NCBI GenBank assembly: GCA_900074745.1
Contig: LT598462.1
Span: 248,001-312,000, forward strand
Source of the DNA: Lachancea mirantina
Lineage: Eukaryota; Ascomycota; Saccharomycetes; Saccharomycetales; Saccharomycetaceae
Direction: 5' to 3'
Length of the DNA: 64,000 bases
The notes beneath the pieces were generated by a model. That model was not told where the DNA came from. It saw nothing but the letters and a program-made list of their open reading frames with translations, and made no database searches. How positions within the stretch are numbered: the first letter of the stretch is position 1; each line of letters begins with the position of its first letter. Shown piece by piece: positions 45,875 through 53,954 of the stretch. The translations under genes and the position numbers were made by a program.

Positions 45875-46679
45875 ATGGAAGTGATTGCGCATTGCAAAGT
45901 TTATCCGCTTTCAACGGTATGTTTTGGAGCTTTCGTGGGCGTGTTTCAGATGTGAAAACGGAGCACTAACGGGTATACTGCGTCTTCAGTTCTACAGGCC
46001 CGCGCAGGTTAGCATCAACTGGATTGCCAGGGATAACTTTGGAAATGTGGTTGAAGGTGGCGAAAGTGGGGACGGAAACGTAGGCGTGGGTGACGTGGGA
46101 TTTGTACATCTCATCGAACATGACTTCAAGATTTCCGAGTTCAAAGGCCGAATGGCTCTGAGACTGGTCGAGCAGCTTCCCTCGCAAGCATCCATTCTAA
46201 TTGTCGATGTCGTCGCGAGCTGGCGTAAATGGCTCGACGCGCACGCGCACGTACGTGCGCGTGCGCACTATTTGACTTCGCCGTCGCTCGCGCGGTTCGA
46301 AACGCTTATTGCATTTCTGAACCAATTGAACGAAACTCCAGCTGACGCACTGCGTCGTTGCACGGTCCAGCAACCGCTGGATATGCAACTGGGCGCCATT
46401 ATCATCGACAACATCTCGTACTATGTACACGATAGCGCAACCTACGAAATACTGCTGAAAACTTTACGTCGGTTGCGCCAGAATTACGGATGTATCGTGC
46501 TCACAACGGGCTACGGGCTCGAGTTTTACGACGGCGTCGAAAACTCGCAACGCCAGCCCAATCAGACCCTGGACATAGCCACGCGTCTACCAATGTCGTA
46601 CGTGAAGAACATGGACTGTGTGCTGGTTCGTGACACTGCCACCACTGCTAGAGTCGTGTTCTCACATACCGAACGCTAG
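45875..46679 (+). CDS. PSY3: Shu complex subunit Psy3, with a 5' intron
   Basis: Predicted join 45875-45916 and 45990-46679, giving 243 residues; S. cerevisiae Psy3 (YLR376C) has 242. The large frame has no ATG for its start. Exon 1 reads MEVIAHCKVYPLST, matching the family start (MEV...YPLS), and ends at GTATGT. The body matches Psy3 at IEHDFKISEF, SILIVDVVASW and ADALRRCTVQQ...LGAIIIDNIS. Family knowledge: Psy3 with Csm2, Shu1 and Shu2 promotes Rad51 filament assembly in error-free post-replication repair. It is a RecA-fold relative without a functional Walker A. A 28-bp palindrome at 46239-46266 encodes an Ala/His/Arg repeat not seen in the S. cerevisiae protein. Confidence 0.92.
45917..45989 (+). 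other. Predicted PSY3 intron, 73 nt
   Basis: The 5' splice site GTATGT is at 45917-45922, the branch site CACTAAC at 45964-45970 (one difference from TACTAAC), and the 3' splice site CAG at 45987-45989. The phase is 0 on both sides, and splicing gives a protein start that aligns with the S. cerevisiae protein. An in-frame CAG at 46005-46007 is a less likely alternative acceptor. Confidence 0.88.
46239..46266. repeat. 28-bp perfect palindrome inside PSY3
   Basis: The arms are built of GCGCACGCGCAC and its complement around a central GTAC with no spacer (centre between 46252 and 46253). All 14 pairs match. It encodes a His/Ala/Val/Arg stretch in the Psy3 frame. Confidence 0.9.
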
Positions 46680-46889
46680 CGCGATGCCCTAGTGCTTATT
46701 CGATATCACGCCACACGGGATCTTCAAAAATGTCACCAACGCATAATGGGTTCAACTTGGTGAACTTCTTGTACGGCGAAAAGTTTTCGCATGGTTCAAG
46801 AGTTAAAAGGCAAAGATTTCTCGCTTTTTGATTTGCAAGAGTGGTCTATCTAGAGTTGCGTGAACGGTTAAGTGCTTTCGAGCGTCAAA

Positions 46890-47648
46890 ATGAGCGAGAT
46901 TGAGAAAAAACCTGAAGAGAAAGCTCCAAGACGTGGGTCGTACGTGGCCGTTGAGTTCACGCCTGAAATCGAGCAACAGTGTCTGAAACAGGTGGAATTC
47001 TATTTCTCGGAGTTCAATTTACCCTACGATAAGTTTTTGCGCAGTACCGCTGAGAAAAACGACGGATGGGTGCCCATCTCGACCATTGCGACTTTCAACA
47101 GAATGAAAAAGTTTCGCCCTGTGGACAAAGTCATTGAGGTTCTACGTAGGTCTGAGATCTTGGTTGTGAGCGAGGACGGCGAGAACGTTAAGCGGAAGCT
47201 TCCTCTGGACGACCAGAGCGATGCGAGGCGTGAGAGAGGGAAGCGGACTCTGGCAGTAACTAATTTCGAGCATGACAAAGAGCAGGACAAGGGTGAGCTG
47301 CAAGAGAAATTGGAGACTTTTTTCCAGAAATTGGGCGACGTGCGTCAAGTGCGTATGAAGAAAGACCATCGCAAACGGTTCAACGGTACTGTGATCATCG
47401 AATTTGCGACGGAGCAGGACGCTACCAAGTTTTTCGAAGAATACAGTCCTGAAAAGGAGGTGCTTTCGTTTGAGGGCCGCAAGCTGGACGTGTTCACGAA
47501 AAAGCAGTACGACGTGCAGCGAGAAGCGACCAGAAGCAAGAATTTCAGTGGTTCGGGCCAAAGATCTCGTTCGTTCACGGGTCACAGGAAAAACATGCCT
47601 TTGGACTCGACCAAGGAGAAAGACGCGTCCGAAAACGCTGTCGTGTAA
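46890..47648 (+). CDS. LHP1: La protein homolog Lhp1
   Basis: The first ATG, at 46890, gives 252 residues (S. cerevisiae Lhp1, YDL051W, has 275); the frame opens 18 bp earlier at a GTG. The La motif spans about residues 20-105 ([40 protein letters not shown]). An RRM follows at about 115-200 ([34 protein letters not shown]). The tail is basic and Ser-rich. Family knowledge: it binds the UUU-OH 3' ends of new RNA polymerase III transcripts and protects pre-tRNAs during end processing in the nucleus. It is convergent with KNH1. Confidence 0.96.
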   Translation: MSEIEKKPEEKAPRRGSYVAVEFTPEIEQQCLKQVEFYFSEFNLPYDKFLRSTAEKNDGWVPISTIATFNRMKKFRPVDKVIEVLRRSEILVVSEDGENVKRKLPLDDQSDARRERGKRTLAVTNFEHDKEQDKGELQEKLETFFQKLGDVRQVRMKKDHRKRFNGTVIIEFATEQDATKFFEEYSPEKEVLSFEGRKLDVFTKKQYDVQREATRSKNFSGSGQRSRSFTGHRKNMPLDSTKEKDASENAVV

Positions 47649-47790
47649 CGCCCAGCAGCATATTGCATGGAGCAACAACTGCAACGTATTTTTTCAGGCC
47701 CCGAAAGCAAAAGAGAGAGAGTTCAGTGCGAATTTTTTTGTATACAGGTATCCTAAAGTTATTAAGTCAAGTTGTGGGTGGTGAGTTCAC

Positions 47791-48594
47791 TCAGTTCGCG
47801 TTCACTTTTTTCGTCGTCAAAGTTTGGCGGCCTTTGGCGTTATACCAGCCTCCGTTTTCCGCCGGAAACGGTGCGGGTTTGGCGTGGTTGTGAAGACTCA
47901 CAATCGTGTAGTCCCACCCGGCCGTGACAGTCTTCACACGGTTGGGTTTGCCCATGATGGTGGTGAAAGGCGAAACTGCACTGGTCGCGTGTTGCCGCTG
48001 CCACGTGGTTGCCGTGACGCGGGAACCCGGCTGGGTTTGCATGGGCGCAAACCGCCAGCTCCCGGTCTGTGCCGTGTACGTTACTTGGAAAGAAGCAGAA
48101 TTGATCTCGGGCGGGTATCCATTGTCGAACATCATGGTCTCCGGGCTGGGCGAGTCCACGTCGGCCGCCTGGCGAGCGTCTTCGGTCCCGGTCATGCCTC
48201 TTAGCGTGAAACGGTCTGAATAGTGGATCGAGTACCCGTCGGGCGCGGCAGCGACGATTTGCAAAAAATAGGACCCGTCAGTGCCCGCGCTGGTTGCGAC
48301 GTTCAGCGTCAGACTGCCGTCCCGTACCTGCGACGCCGGAACGGTTCCCAGCTTGGAAACGGCCTTGATTTTCGAGTTTGGCCCCGTGCACAGCACGATA
48401 GTGTACTCGCGCACCTTGGCCAGCTCTGGGGACCCGCCTGCGTCGACCCAAGCCACTCTGAGCTCCAGACCCGATGGCGTGGCGGTGAACGCTGCACCGG
48501 CCTGCGGCTCGGTGATTCGCAGGTCTGCGAGAACTGGGGAGACGTAAAACAAGGCGCATAGCAGGACCACGAGTGCCCGACACGCGCTGTTCAT
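47791..48594 (-). CDS. KNH1: Cell-wall beta-1,6-glucan protein of the Kre9/Knh1 family
   Basis: This 267-residue protein (268 in S. cerevisiae Knh1, YDL049C) starts with a signal peptide that ends near Ala23 (LVVLLCALFYVSPVLA, then DLRITEPQAG). The Kre9/Knh1 pattern follows: ITEP at the start, SYFLQIVAAAPDGYSIHYSDRFTLRGMTG in the middle, and PFTTIMGKPNRVKTVTAGWDYT near the end. Family knowledge: Kre9 and Knh1 are secreted O-mannosylated proteins needed for beta-1,6-glucan assembly; they are paralogs, and position next to LHP1 favours KNH1. Its promoter is shared with FAD2 on the other side. Codons are strongly G/C at third positions. Confidence 0.94.
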   Translation of the reverse strand: MNSACRALVVLLCALFYVSPVLADLRITEPQAGAAFTATPSGLELRVAWVDAGGSPELAKVREYTIVLCTGPNSKIKAVSKLGTVPASQVRDGSLTLNVATSAGTDGSYFLQIVAAAPDGYSIHYSDRFTLRGMTGTEDARQAADVDSPSPETMMFDNGYPPEINSASFQVTYTAQTGSWRFAPMQTQPGSRVTATTWQRQHATSAVSPFTTIMGKPNRVKTVTAGWDYTIVSLHNHAKPAPFPAENGGWYNAKGRQTLTTKKVNAN

Positions 48595-49262
48595 GGGTGA
48601 TGTGCATGGGCGCTCGTCGGGAGCCGGTCCGGGGGGCTTCTCTCCTGGCTACATATATACTACATGTACACACGGCGTCCGCAGGGGAGAGCTATTTCCG
48701 GCACTGGTGAAACCCTGGGCGGCAGGGTCCGCACGTCACGTGGCGCCGAAACCCCCCCGTGCACAGTGACATCGCCCGCCCTGACGTAAGCAAGATCACC
48801 TCCGACGTCCCACGCCGGGTAACTCCCCGCACCCCAAAAAGGAACGCCCGCTGACGTAACCGCGGGGTCTGGGTGCCCTTGCCGTGGCAGTTTCAAGCAC
48901 GCACGCAGCAGGCACCGCCGCAACTTCGCGCGCTTACGTAACACACGGGGACGCCTCCTCCTATCGCGCTTATCGTCGTCGCACACCGGGCCACGAAAAA
49001 AGTAACCCTGCTGCTGGTGCTGCGGTGTACGCCCGTACACCGCAGCTTGGCGGCGCGCCCTCGACTCGGAAAAGTTTTCCGGCCACGCTTCGCGCCCGCG
49101 TCGCGGCCGCGTCGCGTCCGCGAGCGCGGCGAGAGCTCGAGCCATCGCCCGTTTTCTTTTTTTTTCGCGATCCTGCCCTGGGCCCCGTATATTAAAAGCA
49201 GACACCACCAGGCCCTCATCGATCCCGAAGCCCCCTCCCACAGCAATAACTTCCACCTACAA
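48595..49262. promoter_or_regulatory. KNH1-FAD2 divergent promoter with repeated ACGTAA sites
   Basis: This is a GC-rich spacer of 668 bp. Three bZIP-type sites lie in a row: TGACGTAA at 48782-48789, TGACGTAA at 48852-48859 and TTACGTAA at 48934-48941. A TATA element TATATTAAAA is at 49188-49197, 66 bp before the FAD2 ATG, and a TATATATA-like element near 48650-48657 serves KNH1. Long antisense open frames here follow from the high GC content and are not genes. Confidence 0.6.
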
Positions 49263-50489
49263 ATGTCTGGCGGTCCGGCTTCGTCTGCCACCACTGAAAC
49301 CACCGCGACCCAAAAAGTCGCGGTCGACGCGCGCGGAAACGTGTTCCGCGTGCCAGACTACACCATCAAAGACATCCTTAGCGCGATCCCAAAGGACTGC
49401 TACAAGCGCAGTTTGGCGCGGTCCGTGTCGTACGTTGTGCGCGACGTCGCCGGGATCCTCGTCACCATGTACGTGACGCGCCACTGGGTCTCGCCGGCGC
49501 TGCCCCCAGACTGGCGCGCAGCGCGGTTCGCCATGTGGGCGGTGCACAGCTACGTCATCGGGCTGTTCTCGACGGGGCTCTGGGTGCTCGCGCACGAGTG
49601 CGGCCACCAGGCGTTTTCGGACCACGGCGGCGTCAACGACTTCCTCGGCTGGCTGCTGCACTCGTACCTGCTCGTTCCTTATTTCTCGTGGAAGTACTCG
49701 CATTCCAAGCACCACAAAAGCACCGGCCACATCGGCCGGGACATGGTGTTTTTGCCGCCCACCAAGGAAGAGTTCTGGGCGCAACGCGGCTGGCGTGCAG
49801 ACCTGGACGAGATCACGGCGGACTCGCCCGTTCGCACGCTCGCGGAGCTCGTGTTCCAGCAGCTGGGCGGCTGGATCGCGCATTTGTTCACCAACGTGAC
49901 GGGCCAGCGCTACGAGGGCGCGCCGCGCTGGAAAGTCAACCACTTCTGGCCGTCGGGGCCGCTGTTCGAGAAGCGGGATTTCGCGTACGTCGTACTGAGT
50001 GACCTCGGAGTTATCGCGCAGTGCCTGGTGCTGCGGCTGTGGTACCGGAAGCTGGGCGGGTTCAGTCTGGCGGTGGACTGGTTTTTGCCGTACCTGTGGG
50101 TCAACCACTGGCTGGTGTTCATCACGTATCTGCAGCACACGGACCACACGCTTCCGCACTACGACAGCAGCGAGTGGACGTTTGCGAAGGGCGCGGCGTC
50201 GACGATCGACCGCAAGCTGTGGTTCGTGGGCCCGCACATCTTCCACGACATCATCGAGACGCACGTGCTGCACCACTACTGCAGCCGGGTGCCGTTCTAC
50301 CACGCGCGGCGCGCGTCTGCGGCGATCCAGCGCGTGATGGGCGCGCACTACCGGCGCTGCGACGACAACATGTGGAAGTCGCTGTGGACGGTGGCGCGCG
50401 GGTGCCAGTACGTGGAGGGCGACGACGGGGTGCTGATGTTCCGGAACGTGAACGGGCAGGGCGTCGGGACGGGCCAGAAGCTCGCGTAG
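49263..50489 (+). CDS. FAD2: Delta-12 fatty acid (oleate) desaturase Fad2
   Basis: This 408-residue membrane desaturase starts at the ATG at 49263 (MSGGPASSATTET); frames opening further upstream are GC artefacts. The three histidine boxes are HECGH at residues 111-115, HSKHH at 147-151 and HVLHH at 334-338, spaced as in ER oleate desaturases, and hydrophobic segments flank them. Family knowledge: it makes linoleate from oleate on phosphatidylcholine, using cytochrome b5. S. cerevisiae has no such gene; Lachancea kluyveri and Kluyveromyces lactis do, which supports the pre-duplication placement. GC at third positions is extreme. It sits between KNH1 and the STP3/4 gene, so it was lost at this locus in the S. 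cerevisiae lineage. Confidence 0.96.
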   Translation: MSGGPASSATTETTATQKVAVDARGNVFRVPDYTIKDILSAIPKDCYKRSLARSVSYVVRDVAGILVTMYVTRHWVSPALPPDWRAARFAMWAVHSYVIGLFSTGLWVLAHECGHQAFSDHGGVNDFLGWLLHSYLLVPYFSWKYSHSKHHKSTGHIGRDMVFLPPTKEEFWAQRGWRADLDEITADSPVRTLAELVFQQLGGWIAHLFTNVTGQRYEGAPRWKVNHFWPSGPLFEKRDFAYVVLSDLGVIAQCLVLRLWYRKLGGFSLAVDWFLPYLWVNHWLVFITYLQHTDHTLPHYDSSEWTFAKGAASTIDRKLWFVGPHIFHDIIETHVLHHYCSRVPFYHARRASAAIQRVMGAHYRRCDDNMWKSLWTVARGCQYVEGDDGVLMFRNVNGQGVGTGQKLA

Positions 50490-50581
50490 ATTTGTATAAC
50501 ACACGACAATAGAGTAATGCATGCATAGAGTGTTTATATGGGGGCAGGCACGCGCAGGCACGGGACCCCGGATTACGTAAC

Positions 50582-51634
50582 CTAGTGGTACTCGTAGCCG
50601 CAGCCGCTCCCGCAGCCCGCGTGCGTGGCGAGCCACTCGTCGACGTTGGCAAACCGCCGCTGGCAGTGCCGGCAGGTGCCCGGCACGCGCGCGCGGTCCT
50701 TCTTGCGCGTGCCCGGCGGGTACTCAAAGTGCAGCGCCTTGAGATGGTTCTTGAAGGTGTCGCACCGCGAGAACACGCCCGTCTGGTGGCAGTGCGAGGC
50801 CTCGAACGTCAGCGGCTGCCGCTGCTTGTGCGGGTACATGTCGCGGTCGAGGTTTATGAGCGTGGAGTTGTACGGGCACTTGTAGGTGCCCTTCGCCAGG
50901 TGCAGAGACCGCAGAGACCGCAGCAGGCGCGCAGACGCGCCCGCAGACGCGCCCGCGGGCGCGTCGTCCCCGTCGCCAGCGACCTGCAACTCCGCGGAAC
51001 AGGCCTTCTCCGCGGAAAGCGTGCCCGAGGCGTCTTGCAGCTCGTCCTTCCAGTGGCGTTTGCGGTGGCGCAAAAGATCGTTGTTGCGTGCGAACCCGCG
51101 CATGCAGATCGAACATTTGTGCGGCCTGTTCTCGGGCGTGAGGTGCGTCGACCGGTGCGTCGAGAGGTTGGCGTAGAAGTTGCCGCAGATGTGGCACTGC
51201 TTCTTGCGGCGCGATCTGTGGCCCTGCGGCGTTTCTGGGCGCCCCGCCACGGTAAATGCGCTAGCTGCGCTAGCTGCGCTTGCGGGACCCGTCGGGCCCG
51301 TCGGCCCAATGGCGCCCATCGGGCCCATCGGGGCCCCAGGCACTAACCCCGGCAGCGCCGCTGCCGGTAACGACCGCGTCGGGAAGTCGAGAGCGAGTTC
51401 CGCGGAACCCGGGCAGGGCGGTAGGTACGCGCACGCGGTCTCGGCCGGTAACGGCCGAGGCCCTTGTTTCTCCGCGGCCCGAATGAGACTATCGAAGGAC
51501 GAAATGGGCGGCAGCGAGACCGTGGACGGGTCCGTGGGCGACGGATCTGCGGATGACGGATCTGCGGATGACCGTTGCGGCACGTGCCCGTGGTCAAACG
51601 CCAGGCGATTCGCGGGAGCCATAATGGTCATCAT
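50582..51634 (-). CDS. STP3/STP4: C2H2 zinc-finger protein of the Stp3/Stp4 family
   Basis: STP3 (YLR375W) and STP4 (YDL048C) are duplicates in S. cerevisiae, and this single gene sits where both orders predict. Fingers: KKQCHICGNFYANLSTHRSTH, HKCSICMRGFARNNDLLRHRKRH, a looser C-rich pair (CPYNSTLINLDRDMYP...CHQTGVFSRCDTFKNH) and a C-terminal CRHCQRRFANVDEWLATH. N-terminal low-complexity repeats encode SSADPS twice, GPMG/GPTG collagen-like steps and ASA runs. I chose the ATG at 51634 (350 residues) because a TATTTAAA element lies at 51713-51720; ATGs at 51724, 51700 and 51622 are alternatives. Family knowledge: related to Stp1/Stp2, but the role of Stp3/Stp4 is poorly known. Confidence 0.85.
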   Translation of the reverse strand: MMTIMAPANRLAFDHGHVPQRSSADPSSADPSPTDPSTVSLPPISSFDSLIRAAEKQGPRPLPAETACAYLPPCPGSAELALDFPTRSLPAAALPGLVPGAPMGPMGAIGPTGPTGPASAASAASAFTVAGRPETPQGHRSRRKKQCHICGNFYANLSTHRSTHLTPENRPHKCSICMRGFARNNDLLRHRKRHWKDELQDASGTLSAEKACSAELQVAGDGDDAPAGASAGASARLLRSLRSLHLAKGTYKCPYNSTLINLDRDMYPHKQRQPLTFEASHCHQTGVFSRCDTFKNHLKALHFEYPPGTRKKDRARVPGTCRHCQRRFANVDEWLATHAGCGSGCGYEYH

Positions 51635-52442
51635 TCCAGCAGGGTACCGAGCAGAACAATGGCAAATGAAAGCTGCTCGCGCAAGCGAACACCGCCGCAT
51701 GGCGTCTCGTTTTTTAAATAGCATTTGGCCCGTCCTGACCGGCGCCTGCAAGGGCGGCGATCGCGGAAAAATTTAAGCGCGCCGGCAGCCGCACCACCAG
51801 TGCGCCATTTCTTTTTCCGTTGTTCCACCGCTCCAGAACTCGACAGGGAGACCAGCAACGATCGGCCTGGCACGTACAACCCCGGGGTACAGCTGCGTGG
51901 GCCGGGTTCGGACCCGTTCGAGCGCCGCGCTCAGGGCGGCGAGCGCAACAAAGGAAGGCAGCAGGATTTCCACCGGAACAGCGCTGCCGTAAGCGCTGCC
52001 GTAAGCGCTGCCGTAAGCGCTGTCGTCACTGTCGCGCTGGGCAATGCGCATCGCGATTTAGCCGGTATCGCTTGTGTGCAGTGCGGCGGGTTATTAATCG
52101 AGCTGCGCTGCAAGGCGGGAAAACGCTCGTGTCGCCACGCGTTACGTATGCACGACTATTATCCGGAACGGGCGCAGGCACGCAGGCACGGCTGTTTTTC
52201 CGCCTTGGGTCCGGTTTGCTTGGTTTTTGCGTCATCTGGTGGGAAAAACGGTCTAGGCGGGCCTCTCCAGCGCGCGTCGTTGTCGCGGTCGATTGTCGTG
52301 GCCTCGGGTCGCAAGGCGAAGCGGCTCGTCGCGCATGGTCAGACCTAATCTTGGTATTTGTTTATATAATCTACATCCCAGCGGGTGGAGATGACGGGGA
52401 GTCCAGACGGAGTCCAGACGCGCGGTTGGACGCGGCTCCGCG
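51635..52442. other. STP3/4 promoter and ELO3 3' flank
   Basis: This GC-rich spacer holds the STP3/4 TATA element (51713-51720, minus strand) and a minisatellite at 51981-52022 (separate entry). Open frames on both strands here are GC artefacts. In S. cerevisiae VID22 (YLR373C) lies between STP3 and ELO3; nothing like its 900-codon frame is present here. Confidence 0.5.
51981..52022. repeat. 12-bp tandem repeat, 3.5 copies
   Basis: The unit is GCGCTGCCGTAA. Three exact copies in a row are followed by a half copy (GCGCTG), in the spacer between STP3/4 and ELO3. Confidence 0.9.
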
Positions 52443-53480
52443 CTACGCCTTTCTGGAAGTCGCCTTGGTAGCGTGCTTTCTCTTGTCCACTGCGCTGGAA
52501 GTGGACGAGACGGCGACTTCGGCCGCGGCTTGCGCCGCGGCCTTCTTCTTGGACGCGCCTCTTCTGTAGCTCTGGATGTAGAACGAGATGAACAAGACCA
52601 AGTACGAGGTCAAAATCAAATATCCGTAAGCGGCAGCGTCCTGGGTGCCGTAGCAAGTGCCCTTGTTGGGCAAAATCCCGTCAAAGTACTTGTTGGCGTA
52701 GAAAGTGTAAGTCGCGAAATACACAAACACCAAGTCGATCAAAAACTGGATGATTTGGAACCGCGTGACCCACTCTTTCCACCACACGCGGATGCCACGT
52801 GCACTCAAAAAATAGTACCAGTACATGACCACGTGCACGCCCAAGTTCAACACAATGGGGACCCACTCCACGGAAGTCCTACCCGTTAATTGCGTGTAGC
52901 ACAACAAAGCAGTGGCACCATGGTGATAGGTGTGCAAAAACAACAGCTTCTTTCTCTTCAAAATCAAAAACACGGTGTCGATGAGCTCCAGGTATTTGGT
53001 CAAATAGTTTAGGTAGTACAAGGTCACGAGCTTGGGCGCAAACGCCTGTTTGTCGCAGATGGCCCACAAGAGACCATGCTTGACAACCATGGGCACCAGC
53101 TGTTCGACCAAAAGCAACAGCAAAACCAGCGACACGGACGTCAGGACCAAATTGTGCAGTTGGAACAATAGACTCAACCTCACTGGCGACGCATTTACGC
53201 CGCGGAGGATGGCTTGGCCGCCAAAAATGACAATATAGTACGCAACGATCACGCCGATGGCTTGGTACCCGTTAGCCAAGAAAGTCTTGTTGTGGACGAA
53301 CTCAAACTGCTCGGCAGGGTACCCAGCAACGGCCTCGAACGCTTTGCTGAAAATCGGCCATAGTTCAAGCCCGAACGGATGTTCGATCGATGGCGTGTGG
53401 ATGTTAACGCATGGAAACGACTCCGCTTTCGTCACCAATTGTGACACCAAAACCTTGGCTTGCGACTGAATCTCTTCCAT
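52443..53480 (-). CDS. ELO3: Very-long-chain fatty acid elongase Elo3 (Sur4)
   Basis: This 345-residue protein has the same length as S. cerevisiae Elo3 (YLR372W). The ELO-family histidine box HTYHH is near residue 184 ([19 protein letters not shown]). Other marks are [31 protein letters not shown] and [32 protein letters not shown], with about seven membrane segments. The C terminus is Lys-rich ([16 protein letters not shown]), typical of ER retention in this family. Family knowledge: it is the 3-ketoacyl-CoA synthase for C20-C26 acids used in sphingolipids. N-terminal [17 protein letters not shown] separates Elo3/Elo2 from Elo1. Confidence 0.97.
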   Translation of the reverse strand: MEEIQSQAKVLVSQLVTKAESFPCVNIHTPSIEHPFGLELWPIFSKAFEAVAGYPAEQFEFVHNKTFLANGYQAIGVIVAYYIVIFGGQAILRGVNASPVRLSLLFQLHNLVLTSVSLVLLLLLVEQLVPMVVKHGLLWAICDKQAFAPKLVTLYYLNYLTKYLELIDTVFLILKRKKLLFLHTYHHGATALLCYTQLTGRTSVEWVPIVLNLGVHVVMYWYYFLSARGIRVWWKEWVTRFQIIQFLIDLVFVYFATYTFYANKYFDGILPNKGTCYGTQDAAAYGYLILTSYLVLFISFYIQSYRRGASKKKAAAQAAAEVAVSSTSSAVDKRKHATKATSRKA

Positions 53481-53954
53481 AACTACTGTCCTATGAGCGT
53501 GTCACGATTCCCACTACAGGTTTTGGAACAACGACAATACAATAAACAACCTAGCGGGAAGCTTTTATGGACGTGGTGAAACTAGACGCGTCGACAGTTT
53601 TCTTCGAGAAAAGCTTTGACAAAATTTTCGATTGTTTTCAAATCCGGTCGTACGAAAACGCCAAATATCGTGAATCACTTTTCACGCATCACGTGACGTG
53701 TAGGGCAAAACACCACGTGATAGTTATGGAAGTCATGTGATCAATGCTCGTGAAACGTGCTTTTTGAAGGTCACCTGCTGCTTTTCTTCAGTGAATCCTG
53801 GTAAACGTGTACAACGTAATGGTCCGCTGCGCTGAAGTTCACCCACTCTCTCAGTCAACTCCATTGGATCAAGACTTGTGTACCTTTTATGACACTTAAA
53901 AGTTTACCTTCATATTGTCCATAATTCATTATCATTACGTTTAGGTTAAAATGC
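53481..53954. promoter_or_regulatory. ELO3 promoter and ROM2 3' flank with E-box cluster
   Basis: CACGTG occurs at 53690-53695 and 53714-53719, and a CATGTG variant follows near 53747. An MCB core ACGCGT is at 53586-53591, about 106 bp upstream of the ELO3 ATG. No gene is visible. Confidence 0.55.

Noticed and set aside
48660-49256. Open frames on both strands in the KNH1-FAD2 spacer
   Set aside because: Stop-poor because of GC content. No family resemblance, and they overlap TATA elements and bZIP sites.
49263-50489. FAD2 as a horizontally acquired gene because of its high GC
   Set aside because: Neighbouring native genes share the high GC, and related pre-duplication yeasts are known to have FAD2.
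49257-50636. 459-codon open frame on the minus strand across FAD2
   Set aside because: It is the shadow of a very GC-rich gene. FAD2 on the plus strand has all three histidine boxes; the antisense product is Arg/His/Pro/Val low-complexity with no domain.
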